Notes: generated by a model not told the origin, from the sequence alone. A stretch of 64,000 nt of DNA from Telopea speciosissima (GCF_018873765.1 NC_057920.1:14459307-14523306), one strand, 5' to 3'. Counted from the first letter of the stretch, positions 47,752 through 59,001 are shown. Program-made: numbers and translations.

Positions 47752-48018
47752 TAGGGATGTAAATGAATAGTCAAAATCCGTTTCCGAATTCGTGTCTGTA
47801 TCCGTTTAGCATCCGAATCTGTCAGAAAGCTAAATGGATACAAATACGGATAGGCTATAGCTATCTGAAAAGCTATATTTACATGTAAATGGATAAAATA
47901 TCTGATCCGTATCCATGTTCGTATCCGTTTAGCACTATCCAAATCCGTTCGAAAGCTAATCGGATGCGGATGCGGATATAGCACTATCCGACCCGAATCT
48001 GATCCGTTTACATCCCTA
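47752..48018. mobile_element. hAT MITE, TAGGGATGTAAA family, copy 3 (267 bp)
   Basis: Termini TAGGGATGTAAATG and, inward, TAGGGATGTAAACGG. Perfect 8-bp target duplication CTTCCCTT (47744-47751, 48019-48026). Unit D has the empty site near 61355 (GTCTCCTCCCTTACC). Confidence 0.93.
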
Positions 48019-48129
48019 CTTCCCTTCCCCTGACTCCACCTACCTGTACAACACCAACTTAATATCTTATTCAATTTCAAGAAAGCTTAGCCATGGACCA
48101 ATTGACCTTCCCACTGATGCTTTAAAATT

Positions 48130-49412
48130 GGGCAAATTTCACGGACACCGCCTCTAAGTATTCAAAATGGCACGGACTTACCAAACTTGGTCAAAATGGC
48201 AACCTTCCCCCTGACGTTAAATAGAGTTACCACCCAAAGTTGAAATGTCCATTTTAACCCTAAAATATCAACCTTCCCCCTTCTTCCCTCTTCTTCCCAA
48301 TTCCAACAATCTACCCCCTCCCCCAAACCCTAACTCGCCGCCGGCAGCCCCTCACCGCTCCTTTCATCTCTCACTCATCTCTCACTGCCTGAACCTGATT
48401 CAACTTGGTGTATTCATACCTTAATTTTCCCCATTTTTTGTTTCCCCTTTCTTTCTGGGTCCTCCAGAGTAGTCAGACCGCAAGGAGCCGTAGCTGTTCA
48501 TACACGGTGAGCATAAAAAGGAGCTACTCACCAGTAAGATTCACCCGAGACAGAATCAGCCTCTCATTCGATGAAGCTTATGGTAACCAAGTCTGCATCG
48601 ATGATCACTTCGTCTTCAAATTTTTATTATCTGTTTGTTCTCTAGAAATTCCATATTCTTAAAGGAAAGGATTAAAGGAATATGTATCTATTTTGATATC
48701 TGATCTAATCTAATCATCTGGGTGGATTAGGTTTATGCCCCAAGGCTGGACGAACCATCGTCTCAGATTTTCGAGCAATACTTGACGGATACGTTTCCGA
48801 TAAGAGGGCCATGTACCTACCAGATTTGTTATCTCTATCTGCTAAGATCCGGTTATAATGGTTGGAAGTCGGAGACAGTGAAGGTGTGCGGGGGGCCTTC
48901 TAAGGTTTCCTTCAATTACAACACGTTCATTCCCAATGGAGTTTGGTTTGGTTTCAATCTTTGCAATTCCAATGTCAACAAGAGTTCATCCTTCTCTGTT
49001 TGTGTCAAACCTGGATTTTCCAAGAAAGCTGCAACGCCAAGACCAACACCATCACCGTCTCCATCTCGGATTTTTATGCTCTTAAGTTCACATCGAACAC
49101 TCTGGCAGGCAGTGAGAGATGAGAGGAGCGGTGAGGGGCTGCCGACAATGAGAGGGGGGATCGAGTTAGGGTTTGGGAGAGGGAGGAGACCGTGAGCCAG
49201 ATAAAAAGTTAAGGGTATTATTGGGAGTTCACCCTATTGAAAGGCTAATTTTGCCATTATAAAAATGTTAACAACAGCTTAACTGTAAAAGACTAACAGA
49301 CTGGACTTAATTGAAATATAATCATAAAATAAAGGCAGTCTTTGATATTTTTCCAAAGTTTGGTAAGTCCGTGACATTGAATACTTAGAGGAGGTGTCTG
49401 TGAAATTTGCCC
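48130..49412 (+). mobile_element. Pack-MULE carrying ATS3 gene pieces (1283 bp)
   Basis: Both ends begin GGGCAAATTTCAC and are similar for well over 60 bases. Further homologous inverted sequence (CGGCAGCCCCTCACCGCTCC on the left, its complement near 49125) suggests arms of up to about 270 bases. A perfect 9-bp duplication TTTAAAATT lies at 48121-48129 and 49413-49421. Unit D carries the uninterrupted site near 61470 (CTTTGAAATTTGAATGGG). There is no transposase; the middle is a fragment of a host gene with its intron. Confidence 0.95.
48466..49067 (+). pseudogene. captured ATS3-like (embryo-specific protein 3, PLAT/LH2) fragment
   Basis: Exon 1 (48466-48590) reads CSYTVSIKRSYSPVRFTRD and ends ISLSFDEAYGNQ. 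A 140-base intron with GT..AG ends (48591-48730) follows. Exon 2 (48731 onward) reads VYAPRLDEPSSQIFEQYLTD, GPCTYQICYLYLLRSGYNG and FNYNTFIPNGVWFGFNLCN, the cysteine pattern and spacing of ATS3-type PLAT proteins. Both exons are open with no stop inside, and the splice sites are kept, so the copy came from genomic DNA and could still be transcribed. The signal peptide and true start were not captured; the end runs into Mutator arm sequence after PRPTPSPSPSRIFML. Confidence 0.85.
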
Positions 49413-49607
49413 TTTAAAATTTGAATGGTGGGTTCATTCAAATCTCTCCCCAGTCCTCTTCATATCTTCACCATCAACGATTTATTTAAAACCATTCCTA
49501 CCGTGCGAATGTTCCAACTTGTATTTGTTTAAATCTTAATGCTCATGGCTTAATGGCTGGCCCATAAAAAGAAGCCTTCTTTTAATGAATGGTAACAACT
49601 AGCAAGA

Positions 49608-51409
49608 AACACCAGCCTTGTTAGAAAAAGGACAATTTGCTCTATTCTCAAAGTTAGGGAGATGAATCAAAATTCTCTCTATTTGGGGACAAAATTATTC
49701 CATAATCGATCTAAAGTTAAAGATTTATCCTTCATCATTCAGAGAGTTCAAAACAAGCTTAGCTCTGCAAAGCAAATTGCCTATCCTATGCAGGCAGGAG
49801 CATTCTGATCCAATCCGTACTCGCCTCCACACCATCCTTCCAAATGTCTTGCTTTATGTTCCCTCAAAAATGCTGTCTTGAGTTGGATTCCATCTATCTC
49901 AAATTCTGGAACAATGCTACGGAGAAAGGAAAGCGGGCTCACTTGATTTGCTGGGATAAGATCTGTAGCCCGACTCTGCAAGGAGGGCTAGGGCTACAAA
50001 AGTCCATCATTCAGAACAAAGCCCTCATTCTAAAACTTGGCTAGAGATTACTCATAGAGGAAAATTCCTTGTGGGCAAAAGTTTTAAAACACAAGTATTA
50101 CCCCCAATAGGTCTATTTTTGACCCTGCTACTTTGAAGAAAAAAGGATCTTGAGTCTGGAATAGTATTGCTTCTCTCCTACCCACCCTAAGGGGATTAGT
50201 GTGGAGGAAGGTTGGGAATGGGAATAATACTTCTTGTTGGTATGACCCCTAGATCCCAACTATCCCAAGCCATTGTATTCCCACTAATTTTCTGAGCACC
50301 TCAATTTACAAGGTAAGTGATTTTATTACGAATTTTACATGGGATTACCAGATGCTATTAAATACTTTTCCTCCATGCTTTATCTCTGAAATTTTTAAAG
50401 TGTGTATTTCAGACTCTGAGGATCAGTGGAAATGCTCCTTATCAAAATCAGGGACGTTCTCCACTCGATAGGCTGTCACTTATCTGCATTCCCCTTTACA
50501 AAATAGACCGATTCTTTCCAAATGGTGGCAATTCTTCTGGAAACTTAAAATTCATCCGAAATTTAAGATGTTTTTTTACCGTGTCTTACATGCAGGTTTA
50601 CCTGCCAAGGATACTATCTCACATTGGATGCCGATCGAGCCTACTTGTATTCTCTGTGCTTCCCTTCTCGACTCTAAAGCCCTGGATTTTTCTTCAGCTA
50701 CTTGGTTTTTTTCTCTCTTTATTTTAACTTGTTATTTTGTATGGGATGTAAAAAACAAGGTATCTCGTGGTCTAGCCAAGGCTAATCAACATGTTGTGTT
50801 ATCAAATATTTCTCGATGGATGCATGACTTATATTTATATCCTCCAACTTTAACTGCACTTAACTTAGCTCACGATATGGACACACAATGCACTCCTGTT
50901 TTAACCCATGTGCCTAACCAAGAAGTACAATTCCCTGTTCTCTGCTGCGCAGGCCTTTTTGAACCATCAATGGGACTAACTGGATGGGGTTATAACTTTT
51001 TGTTAGATGGTCAAAGTGTTTTAACATCTACAGGAATTTCGTGTTCATCCGATCCAAAGGAGGCTGAGCTGACAGGAATCTTGCAGGGATGGAAACACGA
51101 TCTCAAGGAGGGAATCCATCTAAAAGAGATTTGGATCTCTAACTATAGCCTTAGCAGAATCTTACAACCAGGAGGGAAGATGTGTATACCTTGGAATTTG
51201 GTTTCACCTTTTTTTGAATTTTCTGAACTCACTTCTAAGTTTTTTGCTGTACCCATCTCTTTTCACCACAACCAATGGACAGCTGCCTTAAGATCCCTCA
51301 CACTGAATACGCCTAGGACCAACACTCCTTTCCCCCCCTTCTTATATGATGTGCAACCGTTTCTCTTATCTTAATCTAAGGCCGTATCTTTTTCATAAAA
51401 ATAAAAAAA
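49608..51409 (+). mobile_element. 5'-truncated L1-type LINE (1802 bp)
   Basis: Ends in an A-rich tail (ATAAAAATAAAAAAAA) and is bounded by a perfect 14-bp target duplication AACAACTAGCAAGA (49594-49607, 51410-51423). Only the last part of the second ORF is present, as expected from incomplete reverse transcription. Confidence 0.93.
49690..51374 (+). pseudogene. LINE ORF2 C-terminal part (RT end, zf-RVT, RNase H-like)
   Basis: Fragments in shifting frames match the region after plant L1 reverse transcriptase: LGTKLFHNRSKVKDLSFII, CCLELDSIYLKFW, NKALILKLG. An open stretch from 50568 then reads MFFYRVLHAGLPAKDTISHW (zf-RVT) and later GWGYNFLLDGQSV and KEAELTGILQGW (RNase H-like fold). The first expected catalytic aspartate is replaced (LCCAGLFEPS) and another reads asparagine (IWISNYS). 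Several stops before 50568 make it non-functional. Confidence 0.8.
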
Positions 51410-51423
51410 AACAACTAGCAAGA

Positions 51424-51447
51424 CATTTAACCCCCACCCCCCCCCCC

Positions 51448-51479
<32 letters not shown>

Positions 51480-52395
51480 AACAAGACATGTATGGATCAC
51501 ATGGTTTGAAAAAAGCTGATGGGAACTCATTTTTTACCTTTTTAAACACATTTTGCAATATGTTTCCCAAATATAAGGGGAACAAAAGGCCAATAGTAAG
51601 GATTTTCGTTTTAAACACAATCCTATTTTTTGGCATTTGAAGACCTTAGACTTGTTAAACAATGGCTTACATAACTGATCATATCTCTCTCTCTCCCGAG
51701 TTTCGATTGACCTGATTCTTTTACCGACGTAAAGATGACTCGAAGGACTATATTTCTTTGATTTTTAACGTACTGTTCCACAATCTAGACACTGATGAAT
51801 CAAGATTTTCCTAAAATGTTGCGGGACCCATTCCCCCACCCCCCCCCCCACCCCCGCGGGAATGTTCCAAATCCTTACATGGTTTAGGATTTAAAAATGG
51901 CTAAAAATGTGTTTTGAAAACTATGTTAAAATGGATAGACCATCTTTGGTTCTGAGTTAAACTTGAATCAGATCTTACCCTTGTGCCAACCCAAGTCAGT
52001 AAATGAACTGACTTAGGCAGGATCCTGATGGACCTCCATCGGTGGCGTGGTGCCTTTGTCTGACATCGGCCAACCCTCATTGAGTCCCAGTAGATACCTT
52101 TTCAGTGCCGGATTCTGTGTTTTTTTTCTAGAATGGTGGACTCTGTGAGTCTGAGGTTGCTATGGTTTCTCTCACCTTTATCAACCTGAACAAATCTAAA
52201 CCTACCTAAAGACCTTAGAGAATGTGGTAGAGGTTGTCATAAGTGTTAGAATCCACTACCCCCAGTTGCTTGATGAAGTCTACCGTCATTCTTAACCAAT
52301 AAGCATCCAATCCCCTTAGATGCAAGGAGATCAATAAGAACTTGGATGTGGAACACAAGCCTTGGACATGGTAAACACCCTAGGCTATAAATAAG
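51424..52395. other. intergenic with homopolymer block
   Basis: A C run followed by an A run occupies about 51431-51476, and a second C run lies at about 51836-51856. 52125-52395 aligns with 40990-41340 of unit B. No gene recognised. Confidence 0.5.
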
Positions 52396-52573
52396 GGATC
52401 GTTCTCCTCTCAGGTTCCCTGTCCAGTCAGGTGCGCAGGTTCCTCTCATGGGGGGGGGGCAAAAATGATGCCCGAATACACTGCCCAGGTGGGGTGAGGT
52501 CGTCATTTCCGCCCCTCCTATGAGAGGAACCTGCACATCTGGCCGGACAGGAAACCTGAGAAGAGAAAAATTC
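52396..52573. mobile_element. foldback MITE, Mutator-like (178 bp)
   Basis: Tips GGATCGTTCTCCTCTCAGG and, from the right, GAATTTTTCTCTTCTCAGG. Perfect 9-bp target duplication ATAAATAAG (52387-52395, 52574-52582). Unit B keeps the empty site CTATAAATAAGCAG at about 41326. The core holds ACACTGCCCAGGTGGGG, as in 46284-46470. Confidence 0.93.
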
Positions 52574-52582
52574 ATAAATAAG

Positions 52583-54479
52583 AGGTCTCTCACATGTTTT
52601 AGTGTGTGGGAATAATTCTGTCATGCATACCCAGAGAAAATTTCAGTTTTAGATTGAAGTAGGGTTTTGTTAGCATGCATCAGGATTATTATATTACCAG
52701 AAGAGCATTACAAATACAATACCAACGGGTCTTAGAGCATCACTGTACAATTATGGTTTGATATTAATGGGTGGGAAACTTAAGATATTTTTCAGACAGC
52801 TGATTGGCCCTAGTAATTCTCCCATCAAGATTCTCGTTTGATAATATGAACCCAAATTCACAGTCTTTTAACTCTTAACTCATCAATGAAGCCAAAGAAT
52901 TTGTCACCTTAAATCAATGCATGACTCTTTTAATTTTTTTTTTATAAATATTTTTCCAACTTCATCCCAGAAGGGAAAACCAGATACGTTCCATCTATCT
53001 TTAGAGTCTAGAACAAAGAAATAGAAACTTCTAGGTCTAGCTAGATTTGAGTTAATTAGTTTTTAGAATTTTTGAATTGATAACCAAAAATGCTTACTTA
53101 GTTCATCACGATATTACGTCAATCCAATTGGACTTGCTGAGCTGAGAGATAGAAAATCGAATTCGATCATCAAGTCTCTACCAATTAAGTTTCTTTCTTT
53201 CTATTTAGAGAATTTCTGCCCCTTGTGCCACTTGAAAAGGGTAATGTTTGAGACCTCTCAAGGAAACCAAGAGTCACTTTTAACTTTAAATAAATCCTTG
53301 AAAGAGTGATGTGTGTGTCAAGTCTATGGCTTTCATGTCTTAGTCTGAAAAGATTACAAAATCATAGGTTTTTTGTGGGTCGTGTGTTTGACACTTTGCT
53401 TTCCATCTTTTTTTAATTCCATTTTAAATGTTTTTTTTTAATTAGAACTTAGTTGTTGCCATGGCATCTGATGCCACAAGTTTTGGGCATTAAGATTTGT
53501 AAGGATCATGGTGACTCCCATCTTGAAGCGTCATTTGACAACCTCAGAAGCTAGCTATATATGGGAAGAAAATAAATAAATAAGAATTCATTATTTTTTT
53601 TATGCATCCAAACGAAGTTTCGGTTTTCTTTTTCATCCAACCTCAGCAGACAACCACAGAGAGCAATTCTTTGAAGGAAGAAATCTTGCATACACATGTT
53701 GGATTAGAAAAAAAAGCATGAAAAACCATATGTGTTGATATTAAACACAAAATGACAGTTTCTAATCACACGTCTTCTTGAATGTTAATACGTCGTGTTC
53801 TGGTTTCACTATATGGTTTACGATAGGAGTTTTATCCTAAAGATTTTTATCCAATACAAAAATCATAATCAGTTGCAACAGTTTGAAGGAATATATATTA
53901 TATATACTCTTGAAATATAAATCAAGTTATCATCTTCGGATGTTAATTGATGGAGAACCCTAAACTAAATGTTTACAACAAAGATGATGTTGGCGGTATG
54001 ATGTCTTGTATTTTCATCCTTTACATTAGTGGGCTGATTCCAAAGGGCTGTTAAAAGGTCGTATAAGCCGAGAACCACAAGGCCTTGAGGCCCAAAGGAA
54101 TGAGCACACTGTACCCATTATCTTTGTTATTGCAGGCCTCAATGAATTGGTGGGGGTACATGCTGGGATTCGGGGTTAGCCATGCCTTTGAGAAAATGTT
54201 TTTAGGGGTATATGTGTATTTAGGTATATTACCAGTATAGAGTTATATTTTTAGGGTTTTAGGAAAATCAAGGAATTTTCTAATAGTTAGTATAAGAGCT
54301 AAACCATATAGGACTAGAATCAATGTATTTTTATATATCCGGCATGTTACAACCTTTGGAATGAGAGTTTTATTGTGATGTTTTCCCCACAATTTGACAA
54401 GGATTCATAATTCGTCTTGTTGATTTCACCTAGTGTGAAATAATAAAAATTTTTAAGAAAAGAGGTTGCTGGCTGATTG
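52583..54479. other. right flank of J11 unit C
   Basis: 52660-53670 aligns with 38985-40930 of unit B. 54150-54450 resembles the 3' part of a copia LTR (TGTATTTTTATATATCCGG, TGATGTTTTCCCCAC), but borders are not visible. No gene recognised. Confidence 0.4.
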
Positions 54480-54622
54480 CCACTGACTAGGGATTGGGGG
54501 GGGGGGGGGGGATCGAACTAGGGAGGGGGTAAGGTGCCAGCCAGGAGACTCAAACTCAGGACCTCCTAATGAGCATGGGCATGAAACGCACCACGGCTCA
54601 CCAACTGAGCTAGACCGTTGTG
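54480..54622 (-). mobile_element. tRNA-derived SINE, copy 2
   Basis: On the minus strand it reads GGTCTAGCTCAGTTGGTGAG, then a B box GGTCCTGAGTTTGAGTCTCC, closely matching the copy at 40578-40739. A run of about 16 G (54497-54512) interrupts the 3' part. Flanks share an imperfect GCTGGCTGA / GGTGGCTGA duplication. Confidence 0.75.
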
Positions 54623-55767
54623 GTGGCTGACATACTTTTTTTGTACGCACAAGAGAAAGGCCATGGATGGAGGCCATGGAAGTCCAGAGCATACATTGTG
54701 AGCAAAGGAGCTGTTCACGATTATGTGAAGAGTCTTGGCGAGAGAAGGTTTGGAGTTTGGGTTCTGTAAACAGAGAGTCGTATCACTGAACAATTGCCTT
54801 CTTAAATTTAAAAAAAAAAAAATTGAATCGGTTTTTGGGTTCTTGCTAGGATAATTTGAAAAGAGTTTTTCCGGCCAAAATCATAGTCGGCAGTCTCTTA
54901 TTAGGGCCGGCGAAGGGATTCTTAACGGTGACTTAACAGGTAGAGGAATGGTTTATCGTCCACTAGTCGCGGGCCTGCCGTGGCATAGTTTCAACAGAAC
55001 CCTTAGGGGCTTTGTTTCGTGGGCAGGAGGTTAAGGATGATATTTCAAGGAATATTCCTAATCATCTTGTCTATCCTCTTCTCCTTTACCGAAGGGTTCT
55101 TCTTCGTGCACTAAATGAGTTAAATGCCAACAATATATAGAGTGAGGTAAGGAACAACCCTGCAAGAAAACAAAGATCTCCTTTTGTTTTTACTAAACTC
55201 GGCATCGACAGTGTGATTTGAAGATACCACAAAATGAATTGAATCAAAGAATAGGTTCCACCAGTGCCTTGGTAATCCAAGGACTTTTCAAATGCAATGC
55301 CAAGAAAAAAGAAAAACAAGCCCATCCAGATACAGCTATGGTAAAATATTTATAAATCCTCCTCCATTAACGCTCCCATCTTGCCATTGAAGGACTGTAG
55401 AGATCTTCAATTTGACTAAGAACATAGTATTGTTGAAGAGTAATCTCAACAAGTTCTTTTGAGGAAAAGAACAGGAACCATTTACAATTACACTACTCCT
55501 AAAAAAGAAAATATAAAAGATAAAGATAAATTACAAATTGTTTGATTGATTTGTGGATCCCTTCTTCATCGCCACCATCACTTATATAGTTGTTGTTGGC
55601 AACCCTTGCTGTTATTAGGTGGTTAAATAACCTCCCATCTTCACTTCTCATTTTTTAATTTAAACTTGAACACTTTTAGGTGGTTACATAACTGTCTATA
55701 ACCTTCTTCACCACTTTCCCACTTTGTTGTTCAAATTTCAATAAGGAACCCATTAACCCATTACATG
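54623..55767. other. intergenic, unit D left end
   Basis: 55020-55190 aligns with the start of unit C. 55190-55750 is extra sequence here. On the minus strand at 55325-55190 a short stretch (SLDYQGTGGTYSLIQFI) looks protein-like but I do not recognise the family. No complete gene seen. Confidence 0.35.
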
Positions 55768-56155
55768 TGTAAACACCTTTCTCATTAAAGGATGTTAGAA
55801 TTCTACACATAAGTAATATTTTCTATACCAAATTAAGGTGTAATAAAAAAAAAAGCCCAATATTCCACTATGTCATCACTTTTTATTTAATAGAAAGTTT
55901 GGAACACCCATCAAAGAGTGGAATTAGGTCAAAGATTTGTCGTATTAACTAATAGATAGAACCTTCTAGTCTCGGAGTCTAAAACACCGTTGAACTTCAT
56001 ATGCATAGACTGAACTTACAATTGGATACAAAAATGCTGAGGTACATGAAGCGGGCGAGATAAATGGAGACAATAATTTCCGATACCTAATGTGGAAATG
56101 ATTAGTGGGAGAGATATAACCTCTTTATTGATAGATTCAATAATGAGAGACTCAA

Positions 56156-57130
56156 TGTTATACCGCTCTCGGAGTATAATTAATTATTAATTCTTTCCGT
56201 GACGTGTAGTTATCACGCCACGTGTCCGGTGAGTTGTTCTCACGGTGGTCAAACCCGACTATATTGACCATAGTACGAGGTTGCCCGTGGAAACTACCGG
56301 GATCACGAGGTTGCACCTTGACATGTCGTGTGGGTAAGTAGTTGACCAAATTTGTTGTGTGCTTACGCCCTCTCAAAGCCCTCGAAGTGTGGTCCAAAGG
56401 CCCGACCTCTTATGTTGGGAACCACCTTCCTACTCGCATCGGAGGCAAGTTATTCGCTGCCGACCACCGCATCCAATGCTGCCGACAAGGACCCTTGTGG
56501 GCGAGACCCTGTGGCTAAGGTGCTATTGGTGCCCCGCCATGTTTGACCCTACCCAAATAGACCCTAGGTTACACTTATGAGGCCTTATCCAAATAGGCCA
56601 ATAAATGTGAAGTCTATATGAGAGAGAGGGGTAAGACTATTCCTTAGTCTTTTTTTTTTTTCTTTCTCTTTCCTAACCTAATCGTGAAAGGAGAGGAGAG
56701 CTTTGAAGAGAGGAGGAGAAGGAGGAGAAGGAAGGGAAGAAGAAGAAGGAAACGAACTACTGGGTTTGGAGCTTTAAAGAGGGCACCTCGTGTGTACCTC
56801 AAACCTGGTAAGCCAAGTGCCCTTTTCCCCCATTTTTCTCTCTTCCCCTTGCTCGCTTGAGCTTGGGTGGTTCGTTGGTTGCAGCCCCAAGATGGGGATT
56901 TCTTTTTGAAACTCCAAAGGGTTAGCTCGAGCCATGTGTAGTTTCCCTTGTAGGATGCTATCCCATTTTCATTACAATCCTATAAAGACCTCTATTTTGA
57001 CCTCTTCACTTGAATCTATTTGATTCTAAAGCTTCAACCACCAAAGAAACCCCAAATCTGGATTTTTGAGCTTTTGATCCTTTAAACCCCCTTAAATCTT
57101 GAATGTTGGGTGTTTCTAAGACCAAAAATA
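56156..57130 (+). mobile_element. 5' part of a long LTR, same family as the solo LTR at 27414
   Basis: Begins TGTTATACCG directly after CTCAA and shares order and wording with the minus-strand start of the 27414-30319 LTR (AATTAATTATTAATTCTTTC, GTGACGTGTAG, GGTCAAAC, ATTGACCATAGTACG). It breaks off without a CA end at the junction with the second flank copy. No internal retroelement sequence is present. Confidence 0.7.
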
Positions 57131-57414
57131 GGGTGTAAACACCTTTCTCATTAAAGGATGTTAGAATTGAAACTACACATAAGTAATATTTTCATACCAA
57201 TTAAGGTGTAATAAAAAAAAGCCCAATATTCCACTATGTGATCACTTTCTTTTATTTAATAGAAAGTGTGGAACACCTCCAAGGAAAAATACATGATTCA
57301 CCATTTCAAGTAATGGTGAGTGGAATTGTGTTTGAGCTTGTTTACTTACTATTGCTCATTCCTGCCATTTATGAATTATATTGTGACAATCATTCAAGCA
57401 TGATTCCTATTTTT

Positions 57415-57521
57415 CTTTTTTTTTTTTTTTAATATTTTTTTTAATTTTTTATTTTTTTTTTTTTTTTTCTAACACCCCCCCCCGAACCCCATATTCCCCC
57501 CCCCCCCCCCCCCCCCCCCCA
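57415..57521. repeat. homopolymer-rich tract (T then C runs)
   Basis: Long T runs are followed by C runs of up to about 23 bases, ending near 57521. No counterpart exists in the paralogous copies. Such tracts are either true low-complexity expansion or sequencing/assembly error at a junction. Confidence 0.8.
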
Positions 57522-58476
57522 CGGGATTGTATTTGCACTCATTCTAGCGCCGTGTGCTGGGTACCGGTGTTGATGGAATGGGACGTGACACACCCGGATT
57601 ACTAACACGATAGATTCCTTCTAGTCGAGAGTCTAAAACACCGTGGTGATGACTTCGCGCGGGCTCCATAGTATAGGTGCGTAAGGATCCACAATGTCTG
57701 AACTTACAATTGGATACAAAAATGCTGAGGTACATGAACGGGCAGATAAATGGAGACAATAATTTTCCGATACCTAATGTCGGAAATGATTAGTGGGAGA
57801 GATATAACCTCTTTATTGATAGATTCAATAATGAGAGACTCAACCCCCACCGAGATACCTTCTAAGATTCCACTGATCACTTTCCACTATTAGAACTAGC
57901 TGATTCACTCCCCACTCCCCCACCAAATGGAAAACCCAACAAAAAGAAGTAAGAACCCTCCCGGATGCAAAGGATCCTTTTGGGCTTAATCTTACTATTT
58001 TCAGAGAATTTCTCCCTTTTCTGTTTTTGGTTTTAGTGAAATCAACCATGACTAATAATATCAAATGAACGATGAACAGAAAAAATACAAGATAGAAAAA
58101 ACGAAGGGAAAAATGAGTGAACGAACACAGAAAGATTATTCATTATTTCAATCAATCTTGGAGAAACGAAAAAGAATAGAATCTAAGATACGTTTCCTTC
58201 GGTTTATATTTTACAAATGGGTCCAAACTCGAACCTGCCTATTACAATTCCCCACCCCCAACCCCGCGAGATCCAGTCCGTGTGGCGCTTGATAGCCAAT
58301 GGTCATGTCCACTCCGGCTATCCCTCCTTGCCTGAACTCTGAACTCCTAATTTCCGGTTCGGCCCCCACCGCTCAGGTCATGGAACACTCGCTGCCATAT
58401 CCGAATCGCCATTACAGGATCTCAAACGACGTATGTACTACAAAGAGACATGCTCTGTATTTTTTTTTTTTTCTGT

Positions 58477-59001
58477 CTACCAGCACTGATCGGTCTCCCA
58501 ATTCCGGCGAGTATAGCCAGAAAATCCAGACATGGAAGATGCCGCATAGGCAGAGGCGGAAGATGGAGATTTATAGTCTCGTTGCCTGCTGAAGAGGTCT
58601 CGGTCGTAATCGGCGCGCTTCTGAGGATCGGCGAGCGTAGAATAGGCAGAGTGGATCTTAATGAATTCATTAGCGGATGTATCTTTCCGGTCTGTGGCCA
58701 CCGCATCGGGATGACAAACACGTGCCAACCGCCGATACGCCGTCTTGATTTCCTGACAGGTAGCGCCCTTTGGTATACCTAGCACCTCATAAAGGGATGC
58801 CGGCGAAGCCATGTTAGAAGAATAGGGGTGAGGTGACCTGGTCTTCTCCGCCGAGGTGTAGGTGGCAGCGACGCGAGATGACCGGAATTTGACACAAGAC
58901 GGAGCAGTAGTAGAAAAGGTAGTGTTGTTGGAAGGGAGCTTTTGGCCAAGAAAACAGGGTGAGGATCTCAGAGAAGAAGCTGAGGATGCGGCTGCTGCCA
59001 T
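58477..59001 (-). CDS. J11-type chloroplast DnaJ protein, copy D
   Basis: Intact frame of 174 residues from the ATG at 59001 (MAAAASSASSLRSS). Transit-peptide-like region 1-63. J domain about 69-133 with HPD at 97-99 in RVCHPDAVATDRKD. Tail GYTRRNWETDQCW. Closest to copy C. Immediately past the stop the 3' flank is altered: a T tract (58460-58472) and about 150 bases missing relative to copy B, so its 3' UTR differs from the other copies. Role as for the other copies: stromal co-chaperone of Hsp70. Confidence 0.94.
   Translation of the reverse strand: MAAAASSASSLRSSPCFLGQKLPSNNTTFSTTAPSCVKFRSSRVAATYTSAEKTRSPHPYSSNMASPASLYEVLGIPKGATCQEIKTAYRRLARVCHPDAVATDRKDTSANEFIKIHSAYSTLADPQKRADYDRDLFSRQRDYKSPSSASAYAASSMSGFSGYTRRNWETDQCW

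Larger units (their letters stand above)
55768..57837. repeat. near-duplicate segments flanking an LTR fragment
   Basis: 55768-56155 and 57133-57837 are two versions of one sequence (both include CTCATTAAAGGATGTTAGAA, TGAACTTACAATTGGATACA and AGATATAACCTCTTTATTGA). Unit C has it once (43100-43970). The first version stops exactly where the LTR begins; the second continues into the normal unit. The second also holds extra homopolymer-rich sequence. This could be a real duplication or two haplotypes joined in assembly. Confidence 0.8.

Noticed and set aside
48405-48662. 85-residue frame as a complete gene
   Set aside because: It begins at a non-ATG codon in Mutator arm sequence and reads past the ATS3 exon 1 donor site into the intron.
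50568-51374. 268-residue frame as a host gene
   Set aside because: It is the C-terminal part of L1 ORF2, with zf-RVT and RNase H-like wording, inside a LINE with target duplication.
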